This document shows positions 9,665 through 17,486 of a stretch of 64,000 nt of DNA, piece after piece. The DNA comes from Bradyrhizobium sp. Rc3b (lineage in GTDB: Bacteria; Pseudomonadota; Alphaproteobacteria; Rhizobiales; Xanthobacteraceae). Under the pieces are notes generated by a model that was not told the DNA's origin, searched no databases, and was given only the letters and a program-made list of their open reading frames with translations. Position numbers and translations under genes: made by a program. The number at the start of each line of letters is the position of its first letter. Positions within the stretch are counted from its first letter, which is position 1. Where the stretch lies: contig NZ_FOUS01000013.1 in assembly GCF_900114915.1 (NCBI RefSeq), positions 124,001-188,000 on the forward strand, given 5' to 3'.

Positions 9665-9955
9665 GCTCAAGGTAAGAGGGTTTATGTTGCCGGCCATCGG
9701 GCATGGTCGGTGGTGCACTCGTGCGCCGGCTCGCCCGAGAGGACATCAGACTCGTGACGGTCGCTTGGCGCGAGGTCGATCTCTGCAACCAGGCCGCCGT
9801 GTTCGACTGGTTCGCACAGATGCATCCGCAGGTCGTATTCCTCGCCGCCGCCAAAGCCGGAGGAATTTTCGCCAACGATATGTTGCGCGCTGAGTTCATC
9901 TACGACAACACCGTAATCGCGGCGAACGTTCTCCATGCTGCGCATCAAAGCGGCG
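9645..9955 (+). pseudogene. fcl: GDP-L-fucose synthase remnant, frameshifted and truncated
   Basis: The N-terminal third of GDP-L-fucose synthase can be followed across three frames. It starts at a GTG overlapping the gmd 3' end (IPFELK), moves to GKRVYVAGHR, then to MVGGALVRRLARED and REVDLCNQAAVFDWF through NVLHAAHQSG. Each frame change fits the loss of one G in a short G run, near 9671 and near 9698. Homology stops at about 9953, where the sequence changes to a methyltransferase-like fragment on the other strand. A normal protein is about 310 residues, so at most 100 remain and no active enzyme is possible. The gmd-fcl overlap is the usual operon arrangement, showing decay in place. Confidence 0.85.
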
Positions 9956-10121
9956 ACGATTGTGGCCCTTTGAGAAAAGGAGGCCGAAAACATGCTCATG
10001 CCATTCCTGGCTCCAACATCGATGATGACTGGCGATGCATCGATATGAGCAAATATGAGCTCTCCGACTGTCGCGCCTTCGTGAGCCACAGGCAGAACAG
10101 AGAAAAAGCAAGTGCTAGCAT
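9954..10121 (-). pseudogene. Fragment of a small membrane protein plus 5' part of a FkbM-like methyltransferase
   Basis: On the minus strand an ATG at 10121 opens with a hydrophobic segment containing SLFCLWLT. In another frame a GTG at 10089 gives SPVIIDVGARNGM, which resembles motif I of FkbM-type methyltransferases, followed by SFSQRATIV. That frame runs into the fucose synthase relic at about 9954, so only about 45 residues remain. The pair mirrors the intact small-protein/methyltransferase pair at 10138-11057 just upstream on the same strand, so it looks like a second, truncated copy of that arrangement. The family call rests on one motif. Confidence 0.5.
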
Positions 10122-10137
10122 CAGGGCGATCGTTCCC

Positions 10138-10938
10138 TCAGCGCCCTAGTAGGCGATAAGACGCCCCATAGAGTAGGGGAGCTAATTTGTACGCTCCAAG
10201 ACTCCAGAGAAGGCGGACGGCTGCGGGTTGGTGCAAGCCGAAGGATTTGCCCCACGTAGCCTTCATTGCTATGCGATTGCGCTCATCGAGGACAAGAACA
10301 CCGATCGAAGATGCTTCGAGTGGACGAACTGCTCCGACCCGCCTCGCATGATCGACATCTCGGCGGCGGAGTTCAACCCAATTGGGACCAGGGTTTGGGA
10401 TAGCGTTCTCGTAAAAAATGCTCCCATCGCCAATGCTGGTAAAATAATCGTACTCCATACTGCCCTGGTGCAGATTATGGCTGGCAACAACGGAAACATG
10501 ATCAGTCAGCGCGGCGGCCATCATGGAGATGGCAGGGGCGCCTTTTGGGCCGTCTGTGAGGAAGGCCGTTCGCTCTCGGGAATCTAGAGCGTAGCGCCCG
10601 AATTCCGCGTACGCGTTACCGCGGACTAAACGGAGAGATTTATAATTCACAAGGCGAAGACGGCATGCAACTGCGCGGTCTTGATCGCTCTCCAGGTCTA
10701 TGGAGATTATCTTGGCTCCGGTGCGATCACCCCAGTCGCCAAGGATGGCGGTCGAGTAACCATCCTGTCTGCCGCTTTCGATGACTTTTTTTATCTTTTG
10801 GGAGTCGCAAACGGCTAGAAAGAACGCCATTTCGCTAGGGAAAATCGAGCCTTCAACCCATCGTTCAACGTGGCCGCCATCGAGTATGAGCTTCGCAGCA
10901 GATTCTGCCGCCTCAGAAAGGGTAAGATTATGGGTCAT
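10138..10938 (-). CDS. Methyltransferase-like protein of the polysaccharide locus
   Basis: A 266-residue protein. The segment KKVIESGRQDGYSTAILGDW followed by AKIISIDLES looks like SAM-binding motif I and the acidic end of strand 2 of class I methyltransferases, and FLTDGPKGAP could be the strand 4 region. The ATG at 10938 overlaps the stop of the upstream small gene as TGATG, so I prefer it over an in-frame TTG at 10968. Composition is more AT-rich than the core genes nearby. Modification of a surface glycan is inferred from the locus. I do not recognise a named family, and catalytic activity is not proven. Confidence 0.65.
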   Translation of the reverse strand: MTHNLTLSEAAESAAKLILDGGHVERWVEGSIFPSEMAFFLAVCDSQKIKKVIESGRQDGYSTAILGDWGDRTGAKIISIDLESDQDRAVACRLRLVNYKSLRLVRGNAYAEFGRYALDSRERTAFLTDGPKGAPAISMMAAALTDHVSVVASHNLHQGSMEYDYFTSIGDGSIFYENAIPNPGPNWVELRRRDVDHARRVGAVRPLEASSIGVLVLDERNRIAMKATWGKSFGLHQPAAVRLLWSLGAYKLAPLLYGASYRLLGR

Positions 10939-11057
10939 CAATGCGGGAACTTGTCGGCGGTGAGCCAAAGACAGAATAGCGCGAAAAGGACCGCGGCAAG
11001 GAAAGCCATGGTTCCGACCTCATCGGAGTGGTAGAATTTTCGCTCGTCTGGTTTCAT
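10938..11057 (-). CDS. Small membrane protein (39 residues) coupled to the methyltransferase-like gene
   Basis: The frame encodes 39 residues. A charged start (MKPDERKFYHSDEVG) is followed by one hydrophobic helix containing AAVLFALFCLWLTADK. The stop TGA shares one base with the start of the next gene (TGATG), a classical coupling signal. The helix end FCLWLT recurs in the fragment at 10121. No family is recognised. A single-pass inner-membrane peptide made with its methyltransferase neighbour is the most that can be said. Confidence 0.5.
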   Translation of the reverse strand: MKPDERKFYHSDEVGTMAFLAAVLFALFCLWLTADKFPH

Positions 11058-11136
11058 GTAGAGCACTCTGCCAGAGCAGGCCAACTACGTAAAGCAGTCC
11101 AGCCAGCGAAATTGCGCTGCGGAAATGGGGCAACGA

Positions 11137-11158
11137 GCCGCCTTGGGGCGGCTTTTCT
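11137..11158 (+). terminator. Rho-independent terminator without a visible gene
   Basis: A perfect 6-base-pair stem GCCGCC/GGCGGC with loop TTGG is followed by TTTTCT. It has terminator form on the plus strand only. No intact plus-strand gene precedes it, so it may be left from a deleted gene or serve an unrecognised small RNA. Confidence 0.6.
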
Positions 11159-11206
11159 ATGGAGAAATGAAAATGTCCTGGCGCCTCGTCGAGGGCTCGT
11201 GGCGCG

Positions 11207-11790
11207 CTACTTGTGAGTATCAATCACGCGGGTGAGTGCTGGATGTGTCCGGTTCTTCACCTTGATCCAATCCTTCGACCGGCCGGCGCATACCGCCGTT
11301 CGCGTCGTTTCGAGACGAGGCCTTCAAGCCCCATCTCGCAGGCCATGCGAAATAAATCTGTCCGATCTTGCCAATCTCAAACGGGGCGACGAACATGCCG
11401 TCAGAACGTCCTCTCAATAGGCGTGCTGCGTTGGCCTTGCGATCGTCAGGGGAAGCGGCGCAGGTCCTCGCCGTCGAGTGCGAGGATATGGAAGGCGTAG
11501 AGCTGCACCTCGTCGTCGTGCTGGCTGGAGTGCAGCGCGTTAAAATCTGATGCGCCATCGACCCCGAGCACTACAGCCTCGCCGTCGATGATGAATTGCT
11601 GCTCGCGGTTCTTGAGTGTGGCCTCGTGGCCATTCTTGGTGATCAGCCGCACGGCCTCGCCCTTGCGCCCGACGTGCAGGTGATAGCCGTCGCACCTGAT
11701 TTCGTGGAGCCAGTCGTGGCCGATGGGAACGGCTTTGGCGGCCTTTGGCAGGCAGAACTCGAACGCGTGGGCAGATCGGGAGATAGTGCG
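11207..11790 (-). pseudogene. ATP-dependent DNA ligase remnant
   Basis: Pieces of a bradyrhizobial-type ATP-dependent DNA ligase can be followed on the minus strand. FEFCLPKAAKAVP and HDWLHEIRCDGYHLHV are near 11,700-11,763. FIIDGEAVVLGVDGASDFNA and VQLYAFHILALDGEDL follow. In another frame RGRSDGMFVAPFE appears, and in a third KVKNRTHPALTRVIDTHK with a stop at 11207. The active-site motif KxDG reads RCDG, so the AMP-accepting Lys is lost. A stretch after RLITKNG is shortened, and at least two frameshifts separate the blocks. The gene is dead. Such ligases are often carried on plasmids, phages and islands. Confidence 0.75.
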
Positions 11791-12140
11791 GTACCGGCGC
11801 GGCGGAGTTCGTTGGTGCTGGGTCGGCTCTTCCGGGATCTCCTGGCCGTGCAGATGGTCGAGGGCCTCGCCGAGCTCGCGCATCTCCGGGCCTGCATTTT
11901 CCGAATCGGCTTCCCCTGCTCGCCCTGCCCAGTGCGTATGTTGAGGAAGTTGGATTGAGCCAGTTTCTATCGATGCTGCTGATTGTCCGCCGCAGTGGTG
12001 TTGACGGTCTGTTTCGGTGTGGCTGCATGGCGCCTCTCCGACGAGAGAGACGATGACATTACGGGCCGAATCCCGCATCAGTCCTACGGCTGGAAGTCGA
12101 AGCCAAGCAGCTGATCCTTGCTCCTCAGCACTGAAGCTGG
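11791..12140. other. Gap upstream of the ligase relic
   Basis: The minus-strand frame of the ligase relic continues open to 12078, but the added residues are arginine- and histidine-rich and resemble nothing known. I see no promoter, RNA gene or repeat. This is probably rearranged sequence left by the event that removed the ligase start. Confidence 0.4.
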
Positions 12141-12380
12141 TTATTTGGCCGTCCCAGTATAGTATCCTTCTTTATTGCCGTTCTTTGAGAATCTGGGACA
12201 GACGCAAAAGCTACCCGGCGAGCTGCGGGTAGGGCACATGACCCTTGGCGCTCCCGGCGGCAGTTCGGCCGCGCTCACGAGGCACTCTGAGTTGGGTCTC
12301 GGATCGTGCGGCGCGCTCTTGGCGAACGCGCCGGGTTCAGCGCTGGCTAGGAAAATTAGCAGCATCTGAAAGAAGCGCAC
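12141..12380 (-). CDS. Small secreted Cys-containing protein
   Basis: A 79-residue frame starting with GTG and a good AGGAGAG site about seven bases upstream. It begins with a hydrophobic signal-like segment (MRFFQMLLIFLASAEPGAFA) that could be cleaved near residue 20. The mature part has four cysteines, at EC, VMCP and FCVCP, with several Pro and Gly. Disulphide-linked export to the periplasm is plausible. No family is recognised. The ribosome site and signal-like start argue for a real gene despite its isolation among decayed sequences. Confidence 0.55.
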   Translation of the reverse strand: MRFFQMLLIFLASAEPGAFAKSAPHDPRPNSECLVSAAELPPGAPRVMCPTRSSPGSFCVCPRFSKNGNKEGYYTGTAK

Positions 12381-12603
12381 GCGGATCTCTCCTCTGTTCC
12401 AGCCCTTAAACTGGCGATCCGCCGAACGCTAGGGGTGGGTCCCGAGGGGTATCGAAACCGCCCACATTACTGCACCGGGGATTGATCAAGTTGCACCGAA
12501 GATAAATCCGCGTTAACCCTGTCGAGGGCCGCAACGGTGATTGCCATTGGTCCCGGTTTCGATCTAATTGGCCCCAGCTCCTCAAGCTCTACTGAGGCCA
12601 TAA

Positions 12604-12732
12604 ATGGAGACACCGGTGAAACTTCTTGCAATTGGCTGGATCGCGTTCGCGATGTGCTGTGGGTTGGTGCTGAAACTCAATATCGACCAGGTCAAAGAGT
12701 ACGAAAACGCGATGCCGAAGGATAGAAACTAG
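12604..12732 (+). CDS. Small single-pass membrane protein (38-42 residues)
   Basis: A 42-residue frame from ATG 12604, or 38 residues from GTG 12616. The latter has GGAG six bases upstream and is the better start. It has one hydrophobic helix, KLLAIGWIAFAMCCGLVLKL, followed by a charged tail ending EYENAMPKDRN. No known family. The clean helix, charged tail and well-placed ribosome site support it. Confidence 0.45.
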   Translation: METPVKLLAIGWIAFAMCCGLVLKLNIDQVKEYENAMPKDRN

Positions 12733-12854
12733 CGCTCGGACCTGCCTGTTTTCTTTTTGTCTAGGACACTCGATGTCGAACGCCTAGTCAATCGATTGAT
12801 CGTTCAATATCTCATCGAGCGCATGGCGCGACGGGTGGCGGCTTTACGTTCGGC

Positions 12855-14072
12855 ATGAGCCGTGCGAAGTATTCCTCAATACTTCTGGAGAGAAATGCTT
12901 TGCAACGCTTCGGGGACGCTGGAGATCAACGCTATCCTTGGCTGGATGCAGTACGAGGCCTCGCGGCGTTCATCGTGGTTCTGAGCCACACCGCAGCATT
13001 CGTAATGTTTGACAACAAGGATCTTTGGGCGACCGCCCAACTCCCGCCATTCGGCCTCCTATTTTCCGGCCATCAGGCCGTGATCGTGTTCTTTGTTTTG
13101 AGCGGCTTTGCGCTGTATCTCATGTGCGAGAGAGCTTCGCTTACAGCCGGAACTTTCCTGAAGGCCAGATTCGTCCGAATTTACCTTCCATACCTTGCCG
13201 CCCTCATCATCGCAGCCGCCACGCTCAAGATCCCGTTCTGGTCTGGCGTCGAATGGCCGCGACTGGAAACGGGCTTGGTACCGCGTGGCAGCTTTTCTCT
13301 GAGTGCATTCGTAAACCACGTTTTTCTGATCGGCCATTTCAGTCCAAAGCTCATAAATCCGCCCATTTGGTCCCTCGTCTATGAAATGCGCCTGTCGATA
13401 ATATTTCCATTCATATTCTGGATCGTCGCGCGAACCTCCGCTGCGATCCTCGTTGGCCCGATACTGTTTTCTTGCGCTTTATCGGCGGCCCTTTACTTCC
13501 CAGCCCTCAACAAAACGATCGTCGATGACGGCAAACTGCTGGATTCTCTACGCACCATCCACTTTGCCGGGATGTTCTTCATTGGGGCTTACGTCGCAAA
13601 GTATCGAACACAGATCGTACGTTGGGCAATTCACAGATCGAGAGGCGTGCTCTGGGCTTTTGGGGCGACGGCGGTTGGCGTTTATTTCTATTCTTTTGGC
13701 TACTCCTGGCCCCAATGGCCTCGATACATCGGCGAGTTGTTTACTGCCGCTGCTGCTGCCGGATTCATCTCGCTAGCCGTTGCCTCGCCAATTGCAGTCC
13801 CAGCACCACTGCGAAGACTAGGCCGCATATCTTTCAGCTTGTTCTTGATCCACTATCCCGTGATGCACATTGTCGAGATCTACGGACACGGGCGGTTGAA
13901 TGGCTGGACACTCTGGATCGTCGCGGTCTCTGGCTCCTTGATTTCAGCCGATCTATTTTTCCGATTTGTTGAGCGTCCGTCTCATTCAATGTCCAAGCGT
14001 ATCCAGAAGGAAAACCAGTCTCTAAAAGCCGCATCGCTAGTAGAGGACTTTCCTGGCGCCGCAGCTTCGTGA
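12855..14072 (+). CDS. Acyltransferase family 3 (OafA-like O-acyltransferase)
   Basis: A 405-residue integral membrane protein of the acyltransferase 3 family. The N-terminal signature is PWLDAVRGLAAFIVVLSHTA at about residues 27-46, including the RG pair and the catalytic-type His. About ten hydrophobic helices follow, ending in FLIHYPVMH and a last helix with FRFVERPSH. These proteins move acyl groups, usually acetyl, from the cytoplasm to sugars of O-antigen, exopolysaccharide or Nod-factor-like glycans. It is the one clearly intact large gene in this decayed stretch and may serve the adjacent polysaccharide locus. Confidence 0.92.
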   Translation: MSRAKYSSILLERNALQRFGDAGDQRYPWLDAVRGLAAFIVVLSHTAAFVMFDNKDLWATAQLPPFGLLFSGHQAVIVFFVLSGFALYLMCERASLTAGTFLKARFVRIYLPYLAALIIAAATLKIPFWSGVEWPRLETGLVPRGSFSLSAFVNHVFLIGHFSPKLINPPIWSLVYEMRLSIIFPFIFWIVARTSAAILVGPILFSCALSAALYFPALNKTIVDDGKLLDSLRTIHFAGMFFIGAYVAKYRTQIVRWAIHRSRGVLWAFGATAVGVYFYSFGYSWPQWPRYIGELFTAAAAAGFISLAVASPIAVPAPLRRLGRISFSLFLIHYPVMHIVEIYGHGRLNGWTLWIVAVSGSLISADLFFRFVERPSHSMSKRIQKENQSLKAASLVEDFPGAAAS

Positions 14073-14308
14073 CCGTGCGACCGTGGGAGCTAAGCCCGAA
14101 CGCGCATGCCTTAAGCACAAAGAGCTGCCACCCTCCTACTCCTCTCCGCCTGCTGGTCTCGGCTCAGCGGCGGGCATTTGTCGGTATTCCACAGATGCTC
14201 AAGCCGGGGTTGAATGGTGTAGTCGTTCAGCAGCGTCGTTTGGCCGCTCATTTGTCGTTCAGGATTCATTCGTCATAATGGCCCTTGGTCAAAAGAGGAG
14301 ACGGGACA

Positions 14309-14605
14309 GTGAGGTTTTTATTGGCGACGTTGATTACAGCATCGGCGATTACGATGTCGATTATGCCAGCAGCCGCCCAAATGGGGTACCCCTACGGCTA
14401 CGACCGATACGGTCGGAGTTTGGATCCAGATTGTTATCGGGGACCAAATCAGGTGTACGTTTGCGGCCCTCCGGGCGCCACCCTTCGGCGCGATCACTAT
14501 GAGCGCCGCTATTATCGGAGAGCGCCGGGCTACGATCTCGACCAATATGGACGAAGCACTGATCCCAATTGCTATCGCGGCCCGTACGGTGCCTACGTCT
14601 GCTAA
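14309..14605 (+). CDS. Small secreted protein with a duplicated Tyr/Cys-rich motif
   Basis: A 98-residue protein from GTG 14309, with AGAGGAGA seven bases upstream. It has a clear Sec signal peptide (MRFLLATLITASAITMSIMP, then AAAQ). The mature part holds two copies of a motif of about 20 residues, YGRSLDPDCYRGPNQVYVC and YGRSTDPNCYRGPYGAYVC, separated by an Arg-rich linker. Each copy contributes two Cys. Internal duplication of a disulphide-forming unit is likely. It should be periplasmic or extracellular. No functional family is recognised. Confidence 0.7.
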   Translation: MRFLLATLITASAITMSIMPAAAQMGYPYGYDRYGRSLDPDCYRGPNQVYVCGPPGATLRRDHYERRYYRRAPGYDLDQYGRSTDPNCYRGPYGAYVC

Positions 14606-14733
14606 CGTTCAAGGTTTAGAGCGACCAGCAACGTGTAGCCCCCTAATTAAGAGTCTGTTAACCATCAGCAGTTGATCGTTTCTGCATTGATTCTGTTCGG
14701 CAGCGTCCATTGCCAAGGTTATGGGAGACCACT

Positions 14734-15057
14734 ATGGGGTTGCTTGCGTATGGCGTCACCACCATCGCTGCGGTTGCATTGACGGTTACGGCATTTACCT
14801 TGAACGAGGAGCGTCATGGATTGCCCACCTGCGATTCCGCTCTCGTGAAGAAAATTATCAACGAAAACGTCAACCAGGAAACGCAGAATTTAGTCGTCAG
14901 CGGATTGATTGACGTTACCAGTGAGCAGCGCGATGGCGCTTTGGATTGCGCGGCTGCGCTAGACACTGACCGCGGACCGATCCCCATCAAATACTCGCTA
15001 AAACTTGTTGGCCCTGGGAATCTGCAGGTGTCGATGGCGGCTTCATTGCCTAAGTGA
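14734..15057 (+). CDS. Hypothetical exported or membrane-anchored protein
   Basis: A 107-residue protein from ATG 14734, with GGGAGA at a suitable distance. The N-terminal hydrophobic segment GLLAYGVTTIAAVALTVTAF could be an uncleaved anchor or a signal. The rest is a compact soluble domain with two Cys (PTCDSALVKKI and ALDCAAALD), ending in a beta-rich PIKYSLKLVGPGNLQVSMAA. I know similar small proteins of unknown role in rhizobia but cannot name a domain. It points the same way as the secreted protein upstream, 128 bases away. Confidence 0.6.
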   Translation: MGLLAYGVTTIAAVALTVTAFTLNEERHGLPTCDSALVKKIINENVNQETQNLVVSGLIDVTSEQRDGALDCAAALDTDRGPIPIKYSLKLVGPGNLQVSMAASLPK

Positions 15058-15241
15058 GTTTGGTTAACCCTGATGGCCCCAGCTCCGTGCCCCCACGGTA
15101 TTCCCGGCGAGCTGGGACGATTTTGACGCAGAGGACGTCAGCTCATTTCTATTGCTCAAGACTTGGGGTCTCCTCTGGCAAGGGCCCGTAATGAAAGAGG
15201 CCAACCAGCCGATGAAATGGCGACGCTAGAACTAGCGAACC

Positions 15242-15462
15242 CTGAAAGACGCTGACCGCCGTGATCCGGTCGTCATTCCCGCGGGAGGACGATCGAACCT
15301 TTCGTTACGCTTCCTCGCGTCCGGCCTGGACATTGTTAGCAAGACGCTGAGCCAGCAGGAAATCGCTACCATCCAGACCACCCTGATCGAGCAGATCACG
15401 GGCCGGATCCATCTCACCACCCTGCTTGCCCATACCTCCGGAGAATGGATCTCCCCGGACCT
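15242..15462 (+). pseudogene. ERF-type recombination protein, middle segment (inverted relative to its start)
   Basis: The plus strand encodes [20 protein letters not shown], then [20 protein letters not shown] and [12 protein letters not shown]. These match the conserved middle of ERF-superfamily single-strand annealing proteins as I remember them from bradyrhizobial genomes. There is no start codon or N-terminal block on this strand. The expected N-terminal block lies on the minus strand immediately to the right (15430-15511). The frame loses similarity at about 15462. This segment and the next entry look like one gene split by an inversion. Confidence 0.6.
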
Positions 15463-15511
15463 GAGCGAGGGCAGCCGCGATGGTCCCGATCCTCTCACTG
15501 GACTGGTGCAT
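15430..15511 (-). pseudogene. ERF-type recombination protein, N-terminal segment
   Basis: On the minus strand an ATG at 15511 gives [14 protein letters not shown], then in a second frame GEIHSPE. This is the usual ERF start (residues 1-25), with a frameshift between the two pieces. The start overlaps the end of the YqaJ-type relic by 17 bases, as expected of two genes of one recombination operon. After GEIHSPE the similarity continues on the opposite strand. The turning point lies at GGAGA-ATGGA-TCTCC (15440-15454), a short inverted repeat. Confidence 0.55.
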
Positions 15512-15980
15512 CGAAGCCCACCGTCAACTGGGCCTCGAAGCTCACCGCGCCGGATTTGGAGCGCTTGCCTTTGATGCCGTGGCCCGTTGCGTCAGCTTCT
15601 TCAGATGCACCTTGGCGGTTTCATGCTTGCCATGCGCCTCTCGGGTTCGAAGGTATATCGCAGCATGCGCGGCCCATTGAATGGACATCGACATGTCGAT
15701 GTCTTTAACCGCTTCCAAACGCGGGCGCGGTGTCCCGATACTGAAGAGTGCAGCGGCTCGCCGACCCTGGACGCAGCGCTAGAATTTTTTCTCGGCTGGT
15801 AGCAATAGATGCCGGTAGAGCGGATCGGCGGACTTTGATCTCGACCCACTTTCCGCCGTCGGCGATGATGCACCCACATTTTGTGTTGCAGCTGCTCCAT
15901 GTGCTTCTCGGCAGCGGCTTCCTCGGTAGAGGCCCAGGGCAGCATGAATTTGGCCTCGAAGATTGCACCGGTCTGTTCGA
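15495..15980 (-). pseudogene. YqaJ-type recombinase/exonuclease remnant
   Basis: Reading the minus strand from about 15,980 gives, in shifting frames, FEAKFMLPWASTEEAAAEKH and MEQLQHKMWV, then ADGGKWVEIKV, then ADPLYRHLLLPAEKKF, and finally [18 protein letters not shown] with a stop at 15495. These are C-terminal blocks of YqaJ-like phage recombinases. At least three frameshifts and an in-frame stop are present, and the N-terminal nuclease region is missing or unrecognisable. Together with the ERF relic it forms a phage-type recombination module. No active product is possible. Confidence 0.65.
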
Positions 15981-16367
15981 CCTCCTACGCAAGGCCAAGC
16001 GGCTTACTTGCCGCACTGTCTGAAGCCCCGCGTCCGCGAGGCGAGATACCGGCGCTATGATGGTCGCTGGCGCCCGGTCGAATCGGTAACGCTCCAATCG
16101 CCGTTGGATGCCAGTCCTTTCTGCAGCAATATCATTGCTCGTTTTAGCCGCGGAATAGCTCTTGTTCTCGCGCGCTGAAGGCAGGGACGACCGGAGGCCG
16201 ACCAGCATAATGCGACAAAACGAAGCCAATTTACGCCTTAAAGGCAAATAGATGGACGCAAAAGGCACCGCGCAGACAAGGATCCTGTCTACGCGCGACA
16301 TGTTGAAATAAAGCAGTCATTGTCGGAAGATCGGTAGTATCCCTTCCAGCGTGGGCAAGAGAGCTTT
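15981..16367. other. Gap between phage relics and gmhB
   Basis: The minus strand may hold further unrecognisable N-terminal parts of the YqaJ relic. The last 100 bases before the phosphatase gene are lower in GC and probably carry its promoter, but I cannot assign convincing boxes. No RNA gene or repeat is seen. Confidence 0.35.
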
Positions 16368-16928
16368 ATGCGTCCGGCAGTCTTCTTTGATCGTGACGGC
16401 GTCCTCAACGAGGACGATGGCTACGCTTTTGATCCGAACAAGATCCGGTGGGTTGAGGGAGCCCAACAGGCCGTCAAAGCGGTCAATGACGCCGGGTATT
16501 TTGCATTTGTGGTGACGAACCAATCAGGAATTGCGAGGGGGTTTTACGAGGAACGTCATGTTCGCAATTTGCACGAATGGATGTCGCGTGAGCTTGGAAG
16601 CTTTGGCGCGCATATCGATGCGTTCGAGTTTTGCCCACATCACCCAGATGGCCTGATTGAGCGTTACCGTGTCCTCTGCAATTGTCGTAAGCCGCAGCCG
16701 GGGATGATCAGAGCCCTGCTTGAGCGGTACCCGGTTGATATCGATGCTAGTTTCATGATCGGCGACAAGCAGAGTGATCTTGATGCGGCGCAAGCGGCCG
16801 GCATCGCGGCCTACCTATTTGATGGGGCAAACCTCCATTCGTTCATCGCCCAGCTGTTAACAGACCGGCCCCTGGATCCCCTGCCTCAAATACATTCGCG
16901 TAGCGGAGCTGCGAGGAATGAGGATTGA
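16368..16928 (+). CDS. gmhB: D-glycero-D-manno-heptose 1,7-bisphosphate 7-phosphatase-like HAD hydrolase
   Basis: A 186-residue HAD phosphatase of the GmhB group. The nucleophile motif is FFDRDGVLNED (Asp8 and Asp10). HAD motif II is VVTNQSGIARGF. The zinc-loop Cys/His set is in FCPHHPDG and CNCRKPQPGM. The last acidic motif is MIGDKQSDLDAA. It would dephosphorylate heptose bisphosphate in the cytoplasm on the way to ADP- or GDP-heptose for lipopolysaccharide. No kinase or isomerase partner is present in this window. Similar HADs act on other sugar or histidinol phosphates, so the exact substrate is an inference. Confidence 0.85.
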   Translation: MRPAVFFDRDGVLNEDDGYAFDPNKIRWVEGAQQAVKAVNDAGYFAFVVTNQSGIARGFYEERHVRNLHEWMSRELGSFGAHIDAFEFCPHHPDGLIERYRVLCNCRKPQPGMIRALLERYPVDIDASFMIGDKQSDLDAAQAAGIAAYLFDGANLHSFIAQLLTDRPLDPLPQIHSRSGAARNED

Positions 16929-17001
16929 TGCCGTCGATTTCGCGACCTGACGAATCATATCGCTAGCTAGTGAAATCCGAGGGGAAGTTGGGGTCAAAGC
17001 G

Positions 17002-17112
17002 ATGATCGAAGCCAATCGCGCAAACGCAGCGAAGCGTACCGGTCCGCGAACAAGCGCTGCTGGGAAAGCAATATCGGGCCGCAACACTCGTCGGCATGGA
17101 TTATCTCATTAG
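17002..17112 (+). pseudogene. Relic of a small rhizobial protein with an ANRxNAxKxTGPRT-type N-terminus
   Basis: A short frame encodes IEANRANAAKRTGPRTSAAG and NTRRHGLSH before a stop. This resembles the start of a widespread rhizobial protein of unknown role that begins with an Arg/Asn-rich, possibly nucleic-acid-binding segment ending in RHGL. The normal protein continues for 100 or more residues. A later piece, LLSNLERYDKAAAFAQML, near 17,290-17,340 may be its C-terminal part in another frame. I take it as a decayed gene. Confidence 0.45.
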
Positions 17113-17486
17113 GCCGAAGCGGATCTTTATGGTTCGATCGGTTCGATGCAGTTCTTGCCGAGAATCTGGCGCGGATATGGAAGCCGCACTTCAAGATCTG
17201 ACTCAACCCAGGAGTCGGCTGGATCGCCTGCGAGCTCCTCAGGCTAGGTCTGATCCCAGTCGTGGTTGAGGGCGCTGAACAAAGGAATGAGATTGCTGTC
17301 GAACTTGGAGCGGTATGACAAGGCTGCGGCTTTCGCTCAGATGCTTATAGCGGCACAACGTATGAGGATCACAAGCGGGTTGGGACCGTAGAGGCGGGAC
17401 TCAAAGCGCGTGCGCAAGCCGGGGAACTTCGTCCGATTGGACAGCTCGCAATCCGCTGCTAGTATTTTCATAGCCTTGGAGGGTGC
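17113..17486. other. Decayed sequence downstream of the short relic
   Basis: Apart from the possible C-terminal piece of the relic near 17,290-17,340, there is no reading frame, hairpin or repeat I can support. Confidence 0.4.

Noticed and set aside
14083-14502. A 139-codon plus-strand frame overlapping the secreted repeat protein
   Set aside because: The alternative frame starting at 14309 has a signal peptide, a ribosome site and a clear internal repeat.
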